Shown: positions 42,531 to 51,522, counted from the stretch's first letter. The stretch is 63,325 bases of DNA from JBDKGH01 sp039798265 (GCA_039798265.1 JBDKGH010000073.1:1-63325); one strand, 5' to 3'. Notes: a model not told the origin generated them from the sequence alone. Translations and numbers: made by a program.

Positions 42531-44501
42531 TTATTGACGAAGTACTTTTTCTACTTTTTTACCTCGGTTGGTGATAATGCATAACATATAATTACCGCGA
42601 GAACTGGGCAATTGAATGCTTCCGCGAGTGGCATTGATATTAGAAGTGCTCACGAGTTTTCCTCGGCTGTCGTACACCAATACTTCTTGAATAACATCTT
42701 TTCCGCCATTGAGGTAAACGAGTCCATCTGTAGTTGGATTAGGCATAACCGTAAAACGTGCACTGCGTTCGCCAACACCTGTAACGGTTGAGCTAACATC
42801 GTCCATATCCACTTCAACAGGATCGGCACCTTCTTCATTATACATCGTCTCAAATGCATTGATGGTGGGGTGATCGGTAGCAAAAAGTTCTTCCATCCAA
42901 CGAGGCGGTAAGCTTTGATAAAACAACTTGGCTGTTACGTGAATTTGTCCGTCATAACCAGTTACGGGAACGTGGAAACGAATCTCATCAGTACCCGATC
43001 CTTCTTCGTTGTTGGCGCGATTGAAGTTGGGGTCGAACTCAGCGCCACCTACGATGGCAGTAGTATCATATACAGCGTGATTGGTGCTGAATCCGAGGGG
43101 CACAAGGCGGTTATCTTTTAGAGTCATGGCTCCGCGCTCCAAAACGGTAGTAGGATTTCCATTTACGTCACCCATTACCATTTCATAAATCTGAACTTGA
43201 TCCTCAGCGGTAATCAAATCGTGATGTGGTTCGTATCCCGGATCGTTGCCTACTACTTCGTAGTTGCTGTTCATGGCACCACTGTGGAAGAGTTCGTTTC
43301 CGTTGTCATCGGTAACAATGAATTCCACATAAGCTCTGCGAGAAGGGTATCCGCTAGGAAGCTTGTGACCAGCGAGGTTGGTAATTTTCACGTTATATCG
43401 TGCGGTATCGCCATCTACCACACCTTCTGTTACTTCAACGGTAGCAGTGTGGTTTTGGAGGTTGTCGAGTGTACGTGCAATCACCGTATCGAAATGATCT
43501 GTGGTGGCGGTAATGCCAAGTTCATTGATTCGGTTTTTCATCAATTCTAGCATAAAGCTATTACCACCAACTAACCAGTGTTGACCAAAAGGTTCGCGAC
43601 CAGGCAGGAAAGAATAGCCTGAGGCGATGACAATAGGTTCATCGAGACGAGGCATGTGACAGCCTTGACATTCCTTTCCAATGGCGGGATCATCATTATT
43701 GAATGATGAGTTGAGCCATTCATGGTAGGTAGCTTGTTCGATGAAACTTCCACCGGTTAGGTTTCCGCTGAGGTCTGCAGTGTGAGTGGAGAGTGTATGG
43801 CAACCCGCGCAAAATTCTGATTTACTTACTTTGTGATTACCTACAGGCTCGTAACCAACAAAACTCGTCATTGCAGCCGAGAAGATGGGGAAGCTCATTT
43901 CTTCGCTTACGTAAGGTCCCCAAATGGTGTCAGTGTGGTATGATAGTTCTCCGCTGAAGCGATTACCGAGATTTTCCATACGTTGTTGGTGGCATGCGCC
44001 GCAGTTTACACCATCACGAGCGAGAGAATCTTCGGCGAGTTCAGCCATCGTGAAGTCATCAATGCCATTGGCCAAATTGGTATATCTACCTACGGGTGAG
44101 TGACAAGAAGTACATTTATTCACCAGTTCTTGAGCATTACCAGGATTAGTGGTGGTTTCGTGTGCCACTTTAGCTTTCCAAAAAGGATCTTTTGCTGAGT
44201 TGGCCATCATAGAGGCTCTCCAGTCTTCCGTTGGACTTACGTGAACGCCCTCTGAAGTGAGGTTGGCATAATTGACAGGGTCTATGCCGTGACAACCCGC
44301 ACATTTACCCGAACCAATGAAAACACCATTATCGCCAACGGGTAATCCGTTGTTGAGCATTTTAAGGTGTGTGAGTTCGCTGTGTTTGTGATAAACTACA
44401 GGTTCGTCACCAGAACTCCAAGCAGCAGAAAGAGCTATGAAGCTGATGGCTAATACAGTGAAGAGGGTGAGTTTACGGTACGTATTGTAAAAACGGGTCA
44501 T
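42531..44501 (-). CDS. Five-haem c-type cytochrome with T9SS type A sorting domain
   Basis: 656 aa from the ATG at 44501, which opens a signal peptide after a basic start (MTRFYNTYRKLTLFTVLAIS). Five CxxCH haem c sites are visible: CAGCH (about 65), CTSCH (130), CGACH (165), CAGCH (230) and CQGCH (280). A beta-rich region follows (about 370-560). The last 75 residues (VMPNPTTDGLVYLNGG, VLVYDSRGKLVSTSN, GNYMLCIITNRGKKVEKVLRQ) form a type A T9SS C-terminal domain. The protein should gain haem in the periplasm and then be exported to the surface. Electron transfer to or from something outside the cell is an inference. Confidence 0.9.
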   Translation of the reverse strand: MTRFYNTYRKLTLFTVLAISFIALSAAWSSGDEPVVYHKHSELTHLKMLNNGLPVGDNGVFIGSGKCAGCHGIDPVNYANLTSEGVHVSPTEDWRASMMANSAKDPFWKAKVAHETTTNPGNAQELVNKCTSCHSPVGRYTNLANGIDDFTMAELAEDSLARDGVNCGACHQQRMENLGNRFSGELSYHTDTIWGPYVSEEMSFPIFSAAMTSFVGYEPVGNHKVSKSEFCAGCHTLSTHTADLSGNLTGGSFIEQATYHEWLNSSFNNDDPAIGKECQGCHMPRLDEPIVIASGYSFLPGREPFGQHWLVGGNSFMLELMKNRINELGITATTDHFDTVIARTLDNLQNHTATVEVTEGVVDGDTARYNVKITNLAGHKLPSGYPSRRAYVEFIVTDDNGNELFHSGAMNSNYEVVGNDPGYEPHHDLITAEDQVQIYEMVMGDVNGNPTTVLERGAMTLKDNRLVPLGFSTNHAVYDTTAIVGGAEFDPNFNRANNEEGSGTDEIRFHVPVTGYDGQIHVTAKLFYQSLPPRWMEELFATDHPTINAFETMYNEEGADPVEVDMDDVSSTVTGVGERSARFTVMPNPTTDGLVYLNGGKDVIQEVLVYDSRGKLVSTSNINATRGSIQLPSSRGNYMLCIITNRGKKVEKVLRQ

Positions 44502-44552
44502 ACTGGTTTCGCGGTTTGTGATGGCCAATATACACTGTCGTCGCGAAAACAC

Positions 44553-44849
44553 CTACCACACTTCTACATGATCTATAACAGTAAATCCAAACTTTTCGTT
44601 AATGAGTTGCGCTATTTTTTGTTTGGAGTAGGAAAGTTCCTCTTTCAGTGCTCCCGAATCGAGGCGAAGGATGAGGGTTTTTTCACGCAATTTTAAATCG
44701 GTGGTATGACGCGCAATAACAGGCCCCATGAGCTCTTTGTAAGCCTGAAACACTTCTAACTCGTTGTACTTTTTACGAAGCCCACCACTGTTGAGCCATT
44801 CGTTGATGATGGCTTTTAACGGTTGATCAGCGTGTTTGCGGGTACTCAT
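44553..44849 (-). CDS. DUF721 (DciA-like) protein
   Basis: 98 aa from the ATG at 44849 (an in-frame start at 44888 would overlap recF). It has the DUF721 pattern: PLKAIINEWLNSGGL near the N-terminus, then AYKELMGPVIARHT, LREKTLILRLDSGALKEELSY and a C-terminal amphipathic helix. DciA, the best-studied member, helps load the replicative helicase; this short form has only the core. It lies 16 bases downstream of recF, an arrangement that supports a role in DNA replication. Confidence 0.85.
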   Translation of the reverse strand: MSTRKHADQPLKAIINEWLNSGGLRKKYNELEVFQAYKELMGPVIARHTTDLKLREKTLILRLDSGALKEELSYSKQKIAQLINEKFGFTVIDHVEVW

Positions 44850-44865
44850 GAGAATACAAAGGTGA

Positions 44866-45981
44866 TCAAATTTTTGTTGCGGAAGCACCTTTAATTTCCC
44901 ACACTTCGTGATCCATGTTTAACTCGCTGAGCAGTTGAGGAATTCGATGCAAATCAGTGTCAGTGATGAAAATTTGACCAGCTCTATTTTCGTTGAGCCA
45001 GGCCAATAGATTTTTTACCCTCATAGAATCTAGCTTGTCGAATAAATCGTCGAGCAAAAGAATGGGGTTCTTACGGCAGTTGTCGCGCAGAAGAAGGTAC
45101 TGTGCGAGCTTTAGTGCAATGAGAAAAGACTTTTGTTGACCTTGCGAGGCAAATTTTTTCAAGGGAAAGCCATCAAGAGTAAAACTCATTTCATCGCGGT
45201 GAGTTCCTGCCGAGGTGCGCTCTAGGAATCGATCGCGTTCGCGGTTCTTGATGAGCATTTGCTCGAAATCACCTTTGAAAAGATCACTTTCATAATTGAT
45301 TCCGGGGGTTTCTCGACTTTGGCTAAGCTTGCTATAAATAGCAGTAAATAGTTCGGTAAACTGTTGCATGAACAATTGCCTCGCCTGATGAATAGCAGAA
45401 CCTAAATGCACCAATTGAGCATCCCAGGGTTCAAGCAAAGCTCCGTCTATGGGGCCTTTAGGTCCTAACTGTTTCAGCAAGTTGTTCCGTTGCTGGAGAG
45501 CGTGGTTGTAGGTAATGAGCTCATCGAGATAGCGGCGGGAGTGCTGCGATATGGTAGAATCGATAAACTTTCTGCGCACTTCGCTTCCTTCGAGAATAAG
45601 TTCTATGTCGTAGGGCGTAATGATCACCGATGGGATAAAGCCCACATGGTCTGCCAGTCGCTCGTAATCTTTATGATTGCGCTTAAAAACCTTTTTTTGT
45701 CCCTTCCGAATGGCGCATACTACGAGTTCAGGCAGCTCGCCAATTTCAAATTCACCGGTGATGGCGCATTCGTTAGCACCGTGTTGGATATTTTGAGAAT
45801 CGATGGCGTTAAAATAGCTTTTGCAGGCACTCAGGTAATGGATTGCGTCGTGGTGTTTGGTTTTGCCTTCGCCATTCTGCCCCAAGAGACAAACGACCCT
45901 TTCAGAGAAGTCGAGCGCTGCTTCTGCATAGCTTTTGAACTGAAAAACAGCCAGTCTTTTGAGTTGAATATCTTGAATCAT
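44866..45981 (-). CDS. recF: DNA replication and repair protein RecF
   Basis: 371 aa, normal length. RecF is an SMC-like ATPase that helps RecR/RecO load RecA at gaps. Seen are the N-terminal LAVFQFKSYAEAALDFSE, the P-loop GQNGEGKT (about 33-40), the FIPSVIITPYDIELILEGSEVRRKF region, the SAGTHRDE signature segment and Walker B ILLLDDLFDKLD near residue 315. Directly after the P-loop, where the family normally has N-L-L-(D/E)-A-I, this protein has K-H-H-D-A-I. That is an unusual change in the first helix after the nucleotide loop. DUF721 follows within 16 bases. Confidence 0.94.
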   Translation of the reverse strand: MIQDIQLKRLAVFQFKSYAEAALDFSERVVCLLGQNGEGKTKHHDAIHYLSACKSYFNAIDSQNIQHGANECAITGEFEIGELPELVVCAIRKGQKKVFKRNHKDYERLADHVGFIPSVIITPYDIELILEGSEVRRKFIDSTISQHSRRYLDELITYNHALQQRNNLLKQLGPKGPIDGALLEPWDAQLVHLGSAIHQARQLFMQQFTELFTAIYSKLSQSRETPGINYESDLFKGDFEQMLIKNRERDRFLERTSAGTHRDEMSFTLDGFPLKKFASQGQQKSFLIALKLAQYLLLRDNCRKNPILLLDDLFDKLDSMRVKNLLAWLNENRAGQIFITDTDLHRIPQLLSELNMDHEVWEIKGASATKI

Positions 45982-46069
45982 AGTGGGTTAGCCTCTTTTT
46001 GTTCAAAAAAAGACGGCAGGTAAAGGAACGATTAAAGCAACAGAATGTCAAGAGGTAACGGAATTCGTT

Positions 46070-46077
46070 TATTTTTG
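46070..46077 (+). promoter_or_regulatory. -7 element upstream of the TPR protein gene
   Basis: TATTTTTG followed by CCCC lies 20 bases before the ATG at 46098, a full TAnnTTTG match. The -33 region is not convincing. Confidence 0.48.
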
Positions 46078-46097
46078 CCCCTCCAAAAAAAGAAGAC

Positions 46098-46790
46098 ATG
46101 GCTCAAGACCAAAAAGAAGAAACCATCGTAAACGTTCAGGAAGTATATACTAAAACTGAAGTTTTTGTCGATAAAAATCGCAAGACCTTGTTTATCGTAT
46201 TAGGCGCAGTAGGCGCTTTATTCGCCGGTTTTTTTGCATACCAATACCTTATTGTAAAACCAAAAGAAGCTGAAGCTGCTAACGCACTTTGGAGAGCTCA
46301 ACAGTGGTTTGAGAAGGATTCATTGGATATGGCATTGAATGGTAACGGAGAATTTGAAGGCTTCGAAGCAGTAGCGAATACCTATAATGGTACTAAAGCT
46401 GGTGAAATGGCTCAGTTCTACACTGGTATCATCTACCGCGATAAAGGAGATTTCCAAGCTGCATTGACCAACTTCCAAGAGGCTGATTTGGATGATGAAA
46501 CATTCAGCATTTTAGCTTTAGGTAACGCAGGCGATTGCTTTGTTCAGTTGGGTAACAACGAAGAAGGCGCGTCTTATTTGGAGAAAGCAGCGAAAAAGGC
46601 AGCTTCTTCAAAAGGAAAAGATTTCTTGGCTCCAATTTATTTGTTGAAAGCTTCTAAAGTTTACATCGAATTGGGTGACAAAGAGAAAGCAAAAGGTTTG
46701 TTGACTTCAGCAACTGAAGGCTACGATAAAAAATCTCAAGAGTACAACGAGGCTGCTAAATTGTTGGCCATGTTGAAGGCTGAGGAATAA
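46098..46790 (+). CDS. Membrane-anchored tetratricopeptide-repeat protein
   Basis: 230 aa. A cytoplasmic N-terminus of ~28 residues is followed by one membrane segment (TLFIVLGAVGALFAGFFAYQYLI, about 30-52). The rest is an outside domain with about four TPR-like helix pairs (AEMAQFYTGIIYRDKGDFQAALTNFQ-like, LALGNAGDCFVQLGNNEEGASYLEKA, PIYLLKASKVYIELGDKEKAKGLL). The layout is like YfgM, a periplasmic TPR protein that works with secretion and chaperone factors; equivalence is a guess. ribH follows after five bases. Confidence 0.87.
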   Translation: MAQDQKEETIVNVQEVYTKTEVFVDKNRKTLFIVLGAVGALFAGFFAYQYLIVKPKEAEAANALWRAQQWFEKDSLDMALNGNGEFEGFEAVANTYNGTKAGEMAQFYTGIIYRDKGDFQAALTNFQEADLDDETFSILALGNAGDCFVQLGNNEEGASYLEKAAKKAASSKGKDFLAPIYLLKASKVYIELGDKEKAKGLLTSATEGYDKKSQEYNEAAKLLAMLKAEE

Positions 46791-46795
46791 TCGAT

Positions 46796-47293
46796 ATGTC
46801 GACAACGAACTTATCATCTTATAAAAAAGATCAACTTCCCGATGCGTCATCTATGCGTATCGGGATTGTTGTTTCTGAGTGGAACGAAGACATTACCAAT
46901 AACCTTTATAAGGGGGCATTGGATACCTTGTTATCGTGTGGACTTCGAAAAGAGAACATCCATTTGGTAACCGTTCCAGGCAGCTATGAGTTGCCTATGG
47001 GTGCCCAAATGCTCATCGAAAATCGCAGTGTGGAAGCAGTCCTTTGTTTGGGAAGTGTGATTCGCGGAGAAACGCCACACTTTGATTTTGTTTGCAACGC
47101 AGTGGCGCAAGGAGTGAAAGATGTAGCGTTGAAAACAGGACGTCCCGTCATCTTCGGAGTACTCACTGACAATAATGTAGAACAAGCCCTTGCACGCAGT
47201 GGCGGAGCACTGGGAAACAAAGGCGTAGAAGCGGCAGTGACGGGGATAAAAATGGTAGCGCTCAAGAGAAAATTAGAAGACAATTGGATATAG
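46796..47293 (+). CDS. ribH: 6,7-dimethyl-8-ribityllumazine synthase
   Basis: 165 aa. The enzyme joins 5-amino-6-ribitylaminouracil and 3,4-dihydroxybutanone phosphate, the next-to-last step of riboflavin synthesis. Diagnostic segments are IGIVVSEWNEDITNNLYKGAL, VPGSYELPMGAQ, CLGSVIRGETPHFDFV (with the catalytic His) and FGVLTDNNVEQALARSGG. It starts five bases after the TPR gene and ends before a good terminator. There is no FMN riboswitch upstream, so it is not regulated in that way here. Confidence 0.97.
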   Translation: MSTTNLSSYKKDQLPDASSMRIGIVVSEWNEDITNNLYKGALDTLLSCGLRKENIHLVTVPGSYELPMGAQMLIENRSVEAVLCLGSVIRGETPHFDFVCNAVAQGVKDVALKTGRPVIFGVLTDNNVEQALARSGGALGNKGVEAAVTGIKMVALKRKLEDNWI

Positions 47294-47335
47294 TCAACTG
47301 TTAAAGTTGTGTTATAGTCCGTTTAAACCAAAAAC

Positions 47336-47365
47336 AACCGATACACTTTTGTATCGGTTTTTTTT
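47336..47365 (+). terminator. Terminator after ribH
   Basis: A perfect 10-bp stem (AACCGATACA / TGTATCGGTT, loop CTTT) is followed by a run of T. Confidence 0.92.
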
Positions 47366-47710
47366 ATGATAAAAAGAAGTCTCATACTCACTCTCGCCAT
47401 CCTCTTCGTTTCGAAGTGGACATTGAGCATGTTTCTGTTGCATACAGAGACGAAAGAAGACTTTCATGCTTTAGCTCAACTTAAAAAAGAGATCAGTTCT
47501 CATGCGCAGATAGACAATGCTTGTCTTTTATGCGAGAACGAGCCAACAGAAGAAGAAACCGAAGATGGTGGAGAATCCTCGCTTGGTGTTCCTGTTTATT
47601 TTCATTTTTTTCTTTCAAGCATTTCGTGCAAAGAGGAGTATTATTTCGCTTCATTCGGACACATAAAAACAGTTCGTATATTCTTACGAAACTGTACCTT
47701 CAGGAATTGA
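47366..47710 (+). CDS. Possible small membrane or secreted protein
   Basis: 114 aa with an N-terminal hydrophobic segment (SLILTLAILFVSKWTLSMFLL), a CLLC pair near residue 54, an acidic stretch (NEPTEEETEDGG) and a second hydrophobic patch. The ATG begins immediately after the T-run of the ribH terminator, leaving no room for a leader. Expression would need readthrough or a leaderless start; a later ATG (47429) is an alternative. Codon use looks ordinary. It precedes the SulP gene by 150 bases, and I do not recognise it. Treat as uncertain. Confidence 0.4.
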   Translation: MIKRSLILTLAILFVSKWTLSMFLLHTETKEDFHALAQLKKEISSHAQIDNACLLCENEPTEEETEDGGESSLGVPVYFHFFLSSISCKEEYYFASFGHIKTVRIFLRNCTFRN

Positions 47711-47800
47711 GATTGATTTGCGGTGAACGCTTCATGTCGTTTACTTAATGACCAATAGGTCAAAAGCGTTTTTCCGGCACTGATCAAAGGCAATGCTCAT

Positions 47801-47808
47801 TACATTTG
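47801..47808 (+). promoter_or_regulatory. -7 element upstream of the SulP gene
   Basis: TACATTTG matches TAnnTTTG and lies 52 bases before the ATG at 47861. No strong -33 partner. Confidence 0.38.
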
Positions 47809-47860
47809 TCCAGGATTAAAAGGCCGAGTTTTCATCAAGCACATCAAAATCAGCCTATTT

Positions 47861-49459
47861 ATGAATCATCAATATGAAAAACCCAGCGATGGATTGTTGG
47901 GATTTAAACAAAACTGGTCAAAAGACCTGTTGTCAGGATTTCTCGTTTCTTTAATCGCCTTACCGCTTTGTTTAGGAATTGCCGGAGCAAGCGGATTTCC
48001 TCCGATCATGGGAGTAATGACTGCCATTGTGGGTGGAATTGTAGTGTCTTTTTTTGCCGGTTCACCTTTGACTATAAAAGGACCAGCAGCTGGATTGATA
48101 GTTATCGTTGCCGGTTGTGTGGAAGTAATGGGGGGCGGCGAAACGGGTTGGCATCTTGCTTTAGGAATAGTAGTGGTAGCCGGAATAATTCAGGTTATCC
48201 TTGGTAAGTTGAAGGTTGCCAAGATGATTGATATTTTCCCATTAAGTGTTGTTCACGGAATGCTAGCGGCAATTGGTCTGATCATCATGAGTCGTCAGTT
48301 GAATATTCTTATGGGAATAGAGCCATCTCTATTGAAAGGTAAGGAGCCTTTGGAGTTGTTTGCTATGCTGCCCACTACGTTGATGAATAATGTGCCGGAG
48401 ATAGCTGCTATTGGCGTCGTTTCTTTGGTCATCCTTTTTGGAATGCCTTTTATCAAAGTCAAGTGGGTTCAAAAAGTACCGCCTGCCTTGGTTGCTTTAG
48501 TGGTAGCCATTTTTTTAGGGCAAGCGCTACATCTTTCTGATGCGCGTTTCGATGCTTCAAAACCTTTGTTGAACCCTGGTAGTTTTTCGATCGCTTGGAA
48601 TGTTGATTTTTCAGCCTTTACCACACATACAGTTGAGGCTCTTCAATATTTATTGTTGTTCGTTTTGATCGGGAGTTTAGAATCACTGTTGAGCGGAAAG
48701 GCCATCGATCTTTTAGATCCCTATAAACGCAAGTCAGATCACAGTAAAGATTTATCAGCTGTCGGAATCGGTAATGCGGTGTCAGGAATACTGGGCGGTT
48801 TGCCTATGATTTCGGAGATCGCACGTAGTTCTGCTAACGTAAACAATGGAGGTCGCACACGTTGGGCCAATTTATTTCATGGCTTGTTTTTGTTGCTGTT
48901 TGTCATTGCATTAACTCCCGTGATTAAAATGGTTCCCATGGCGGCACTGTCGGCGATGCTTATTTATGTGGGTTTCCGATTGGCTTCTCCAAAAGAGTTC
49001 AAGCATACTTGGGCAATTGGCAAAGAACAGTTTTTTGTTTTTGTTTCTACGGTTATTGTGACCTTGGCTACTGATTTACTTCTCGGTATTTTTATTGGGA
49101 CGTTGATCGAAATGCTTATACACGTTCTCAATGGAGTGAAAGTGGGGGACCTTTTCAAGGCACGACTTCACATCGAAGACCAAGGCGATGAGATAGTGGT
49201 TACTGCAAAATCATCATTGGTGTTTTCGAACTCTTTGGGCTGGAATAAAACGTTGAACAATCTCCCTAAAGGAAAATCAGTTCGTTTGTTGGTACACGAG
49301 TCTTCAGTACTCGATCATAGTTCTTTAAAGCAGATACATCACTTTACGGAAGATTACCACCGCGATGGCGGCCGGTTTGTGATGGTGGGCCTAGAAGAGC
49401 TACGTCCTTTAGCTCAAGATCAATATTCAGCTCGTGTAAAAAAATCCACGAAAAAGTAG
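47861..49459 (+). CDS. SulP family anion transporter (sulfate/bicarbonate type)
   Basis: 532 aa with 12-14 hydrophobic segments. The N-terminal SulP signature is plain: DLLSGFLVSLIALPLCLGIA, then GVMTAIVGGIVVSFFAGSPLTIKGPAAGL. Around residue 270, LFVLIGSLESLLSGKAIDLLD, and near 310, ISEIARSSANVNNGGRTRWANLFHG, are also conserved. A short C-terminal soluble region (about 430-532) may be a reduced STAS domain. SulP proteins move sulfate, bicarbonate or other anions with Na+ or H+; the GSLES and SSANVNNGG segments recall bicarbonate-type members, but this is not decisive. An outer-membrane porin gene follows five bases later. Confidence 0.9.
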   Translation: MNHQYEKPSDGLLGFKQNWSKDLLSGFLVSLIALPLCLGIAGASGFPPIMGVMTAIVGGIVVSFFAGSPLTIKGPAAGLIVIVAGCVEVMGGGETGWHLALGIVVVAGIIQVILGKLKVAKMIDIFPLSVVHGMLAAIGLIIMSRQLNILMGIEPSLLKGKEPLELFAMLPTTLMNNVPEIAAIGVVSLVILFGMPFIKVKWVQKVPPALVALVVAIFLGQALHLSDARFDASKPLLNPGSFSIAWNVDFSAFTTHTVEALQYLLLFVLIGSLESLLSGKAIDLLDPYKRKSDHSKDLSAVGIGNAVSGILGGLPMISEIARSSANVNNGGRTRWANLFHGLFLLLFVIALTPVIKMVPMAALSAMLIYVGFRLASPKEFKHTWAIGKEQFFVFVSTVIVTLATDLLLGIFIGTLIEMLIHVLNGVKVGDLFKARLHIEDQGDEIVVTAKSSLVFSNSLGWNKTLNNLPKGKSVRLLVHESSVLDHSSLKQIHHFTEDYHRDGGRFVMVGLEELRPLAQDQYSARVKKSTKK

Positions 49460-49463
49460 TCGT

Positions 49464-50795
49464 ATGAAAAAGTTGATGTTGATGCTGTTACTCGCTGTTT
49501 GCGCAGTGGCAGCAGAGGCTCAGGTAAAAACACCTGAGCTGAAATGGACATTTGGGGAAGATGGAAGCAAATATGTAAAGGTGACCGCACTCGCCCAGAC
49601 GTGGCTTCGATACAATCAAAACAATCCCGGAAGTGTAGTAAGCGGCGGAGGTGTGGTTCCTCACCCTAAAGAAGAAAAAGAAACCTTCGATATTGGACTT
49701 CGTCGGGTTCGTTTTCAATTGATGGGATCTCTCTCTGAGAAAACATTTTTCTATGTTCAATTGGGACAAAATAACCTCAACTATCTAACACCTCGCAAAA
49801 CTGGTTTTTTCTTACATGATGCCATAGGCGAATATAATTTTAGTAAGCACATTGGAATAGGAGCGGGGCTTACAGGATGGACAGGTTTTTCTCGTTATTC
49901 AGCGCCTGCTGTGGGCAGTATAGCTGGACTAGACGCGCCTCTTTTCTTGCAGGCGACGAATGATGTGAACGATCAGTTTTTGCGTAAGCTAAGTGTTTAT
50001 GCAAAAGGGAAATTGGGTAAGCTAGATTATCGTCTGATTTTATCAAAGCCTTTTGAGTTGGCTACTGCAGCTAATCCGGCTTCAGCGTATGTCATTGGCA
50101 GTGACGCAAAATTTTCTCCATATGCGCCCCATATACAACCCAGTGCTTATGTGTATTATGCCTTCAAAGATGAGGAACCCAATACTACTCCTTACATGGC
50201 AGGAACTTACTTGGGCACTAAATCAGTATTGAATGTAGGAGCAGGAGTGGAGTATCAAAAAGAGGCGATTTGGTTTCAGAATGACTCGCAGGATACTGTT
50301 TTTCATAACATGCTTTTAGCTTCAGTGGATGTCATTTACGATGCGCCGCTCAATAAGGAGAAAGGCTCAGCAATTCATGTTTATGGGGTATTCTCATCTT
50401 ATGATTTTGGAAAAAATTATCTGCGCAACGTAGGACCAATGAATCCGATGGATGCGGTGAATGCCAATGGAACCTTGAATGCCGAGGGGAATAAAGTGCC
50501 ATTAGTGGGCACAGGAAATTCGATGTATGTGCAAGCAGCCTTCTTGCTACCCAATAGTGCTGAATCGAAAGGGAAAGCGCGCTTTATGCCTTACGCCTCC
50601 TGCCAATATAGTCAATATGAAAAGTTGAAAGATCCGATGATCATGTATGAGGCCGGATGCTCTGTACTCACCGATGGTCATCGCTCAAAGTTGACAGTAG
50701 GCGCGCAGCTGCGACCCATTTTCGACGGAAGTACATTGGAACAAACAAGCTATAAAACGATGGCCGTGGTGCAATACCAGTTGGCCTTTTTATAA
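49464..50795 (+). CDS. Outer-membrane porin (phosphate-selective porin O/P-like)
   Basis: 443 aa with a signal peptide (MKKLMLMLLLAVCAVAAEA). FDIGLRRVRFQLMGSLSEKTFFYVQLGQNN, near residue 75, is typical of O/P-type and related porins. Repeated strands continue to a C-terminal ...AVVQYQLAFL that ends in Phe-Leu, as barrels often do. It starts five bases after the SulP gene and shares its terminator. The pair therefore looks like an anion import route across both membranes. Substrate preference cannot be read from the sequence. Confidence 0.85.
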   Translation: MKKLMLMLLLAVCAVAAEAQVKTPELKWTFGEDGSKYVKVTALAQTWLRYNQNNPGSVVSGGGVVPHPKEEKETFDIGLRRVRFQLMGSLSEKTFFYVQLGQNNLNYLTPRKTGFFLHDAIGEYNFSKHIGIGAGLTGWTGFSRYSAPAVGSIAGLDAPLFLQATNDVNDQFLRKLSVYAKGKLGKLDYRLILSKPFELATAANPASAYVIGSDAKFSPYAPHIQPSAYVYYAFKDEEPNTTPYMAGTYLGTKSVLNVGAGVEYQKEAIWFQNDSQDTVFHNMLLASVDVIYDAPLNKEKGSAIHVYGVFSSYDFGKNYLRNVGPMNPMDAVNANGTLNAEGNKVPLVGTGNSMYVQAAFLLPNSAESKGKARFMPYASCQYSQYEKLKDPMIMYEAGCSVLTDGHRSKLTVGAQLRPIFDGSTLEQTSYKTMAVVQYQLAFL

Positions 50796-50895
50796 AACTA
50801 TGGAAGAAAAAAATCTTCCAATTGAAAAGTCTGTTTTTATATAGATCTGGGGAGGCAAAAACGTTTGCTGCTCAGTGTTTTTGGTTTAATCAGGA

Positions 50896-50935
50896 AAGGG
50901 GTTCTTTCGAAAGGAAGAGCCCCTTACTTTTTTTT
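50896..50935 (+). terminator. Terminator after the SulP-porin operon
   Basis: A stem of about 11 bp including one G:U pair (AAGGGGTTCTT / AGGAAGAGCCCCTT region), loop TCGAAAGG, is followed by eight T. It ends about 100 bases after the porin stop. Confidence 0.8.
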
Positions 50936-51005
50936 AACGTAAGCGCAAACTGAAAAGGTAGCTCAAGGGCTACCACAACGAATATGAAAATAAATAGCGC
51001 GGGAA

Positions 51006-51275
51006 TTAGAGAGAGACGGATTGGTAGGCCAATTCTTCCTTTCCTTTTTTAGTAAGAGTATAGCCGGAACCAGCTCGGTTTGCGAGGTATCCTTCCAAAT
51101 AGAGTTTTGCTATGCGCTCGCCTAATTGAGCACTGTGCGTGTGGCGAGCATCATCACGTTCAATTCGAGTCCAAAAGTTCGCTTCGAGTTGCGACAGTTT
51201 GATCAATTGATTTTGATGATTCTTTTTGTAAGACTGAATAATGTCGAGAATGACGAAATCGTATTTGTCGATCAT
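51006..51275 (-). CDS. Small winged-helix-like protein, unknown function
   Basis: 89 aa from the ATG at 51275 (109 aa if the in-frame ATG at 51335 is used). Helical segments IDKYDFVILDIIQSYKK, LSQLEANFWTRI and AQLGERIAKLYLEGYLANR are followed by a short beta wing (GSGYTLTKKGKEEL). This pattern suggests a winged helix-turn-helix DNA-binding fold or a similar small module. There is no signal peptide and no clear operon partner. The link to transcription control is inference. Confidence 0.6.
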   Translation of the reverse strand: MIDKYDFVILDIIQSYKKNHQNQLIKLSQLEANFWTRIERDDARHTHSAQLGERIAKLYLEGYLANRAGSGYTLTKKGKEELAYQSVSL

Positions 51276-51522
51276 CAGTAGTCGTTTTGGTTTTTGTTGA
51301 TTAGTTAAGGTAATTGGTATCTTCAATCGCTTCACTTTCTCACTTATGCGAATGTAATTTCAGATTGATATGTTCATCCATAGGCTCTTCATGAAGTGTG
51401 AACATTTTATTAACGATTGGTATGAGTAGTTTATATGGTGGCATAAGTGCACTAGATAAATGAAATGAAGTGAAGAGAAGTAAGCTGCTTTGTGATATAT
51501 TCGTTCTCAAATCTAAACCCCG

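Noticed and set aside
46740..46795. FMN riboswitch upstream of ribH
   Set aside because: Only five bases separate ribH from the preceding gene, and no riboswitch-like sequence occurs in front of that gene either.
51488..51505. TATATTCG as the promoter of the T9SS cargo gene at 51523
   Set aside because: It has one mismatch at a conserved T and no properly spaced -33 element; too weak to report as a feature.
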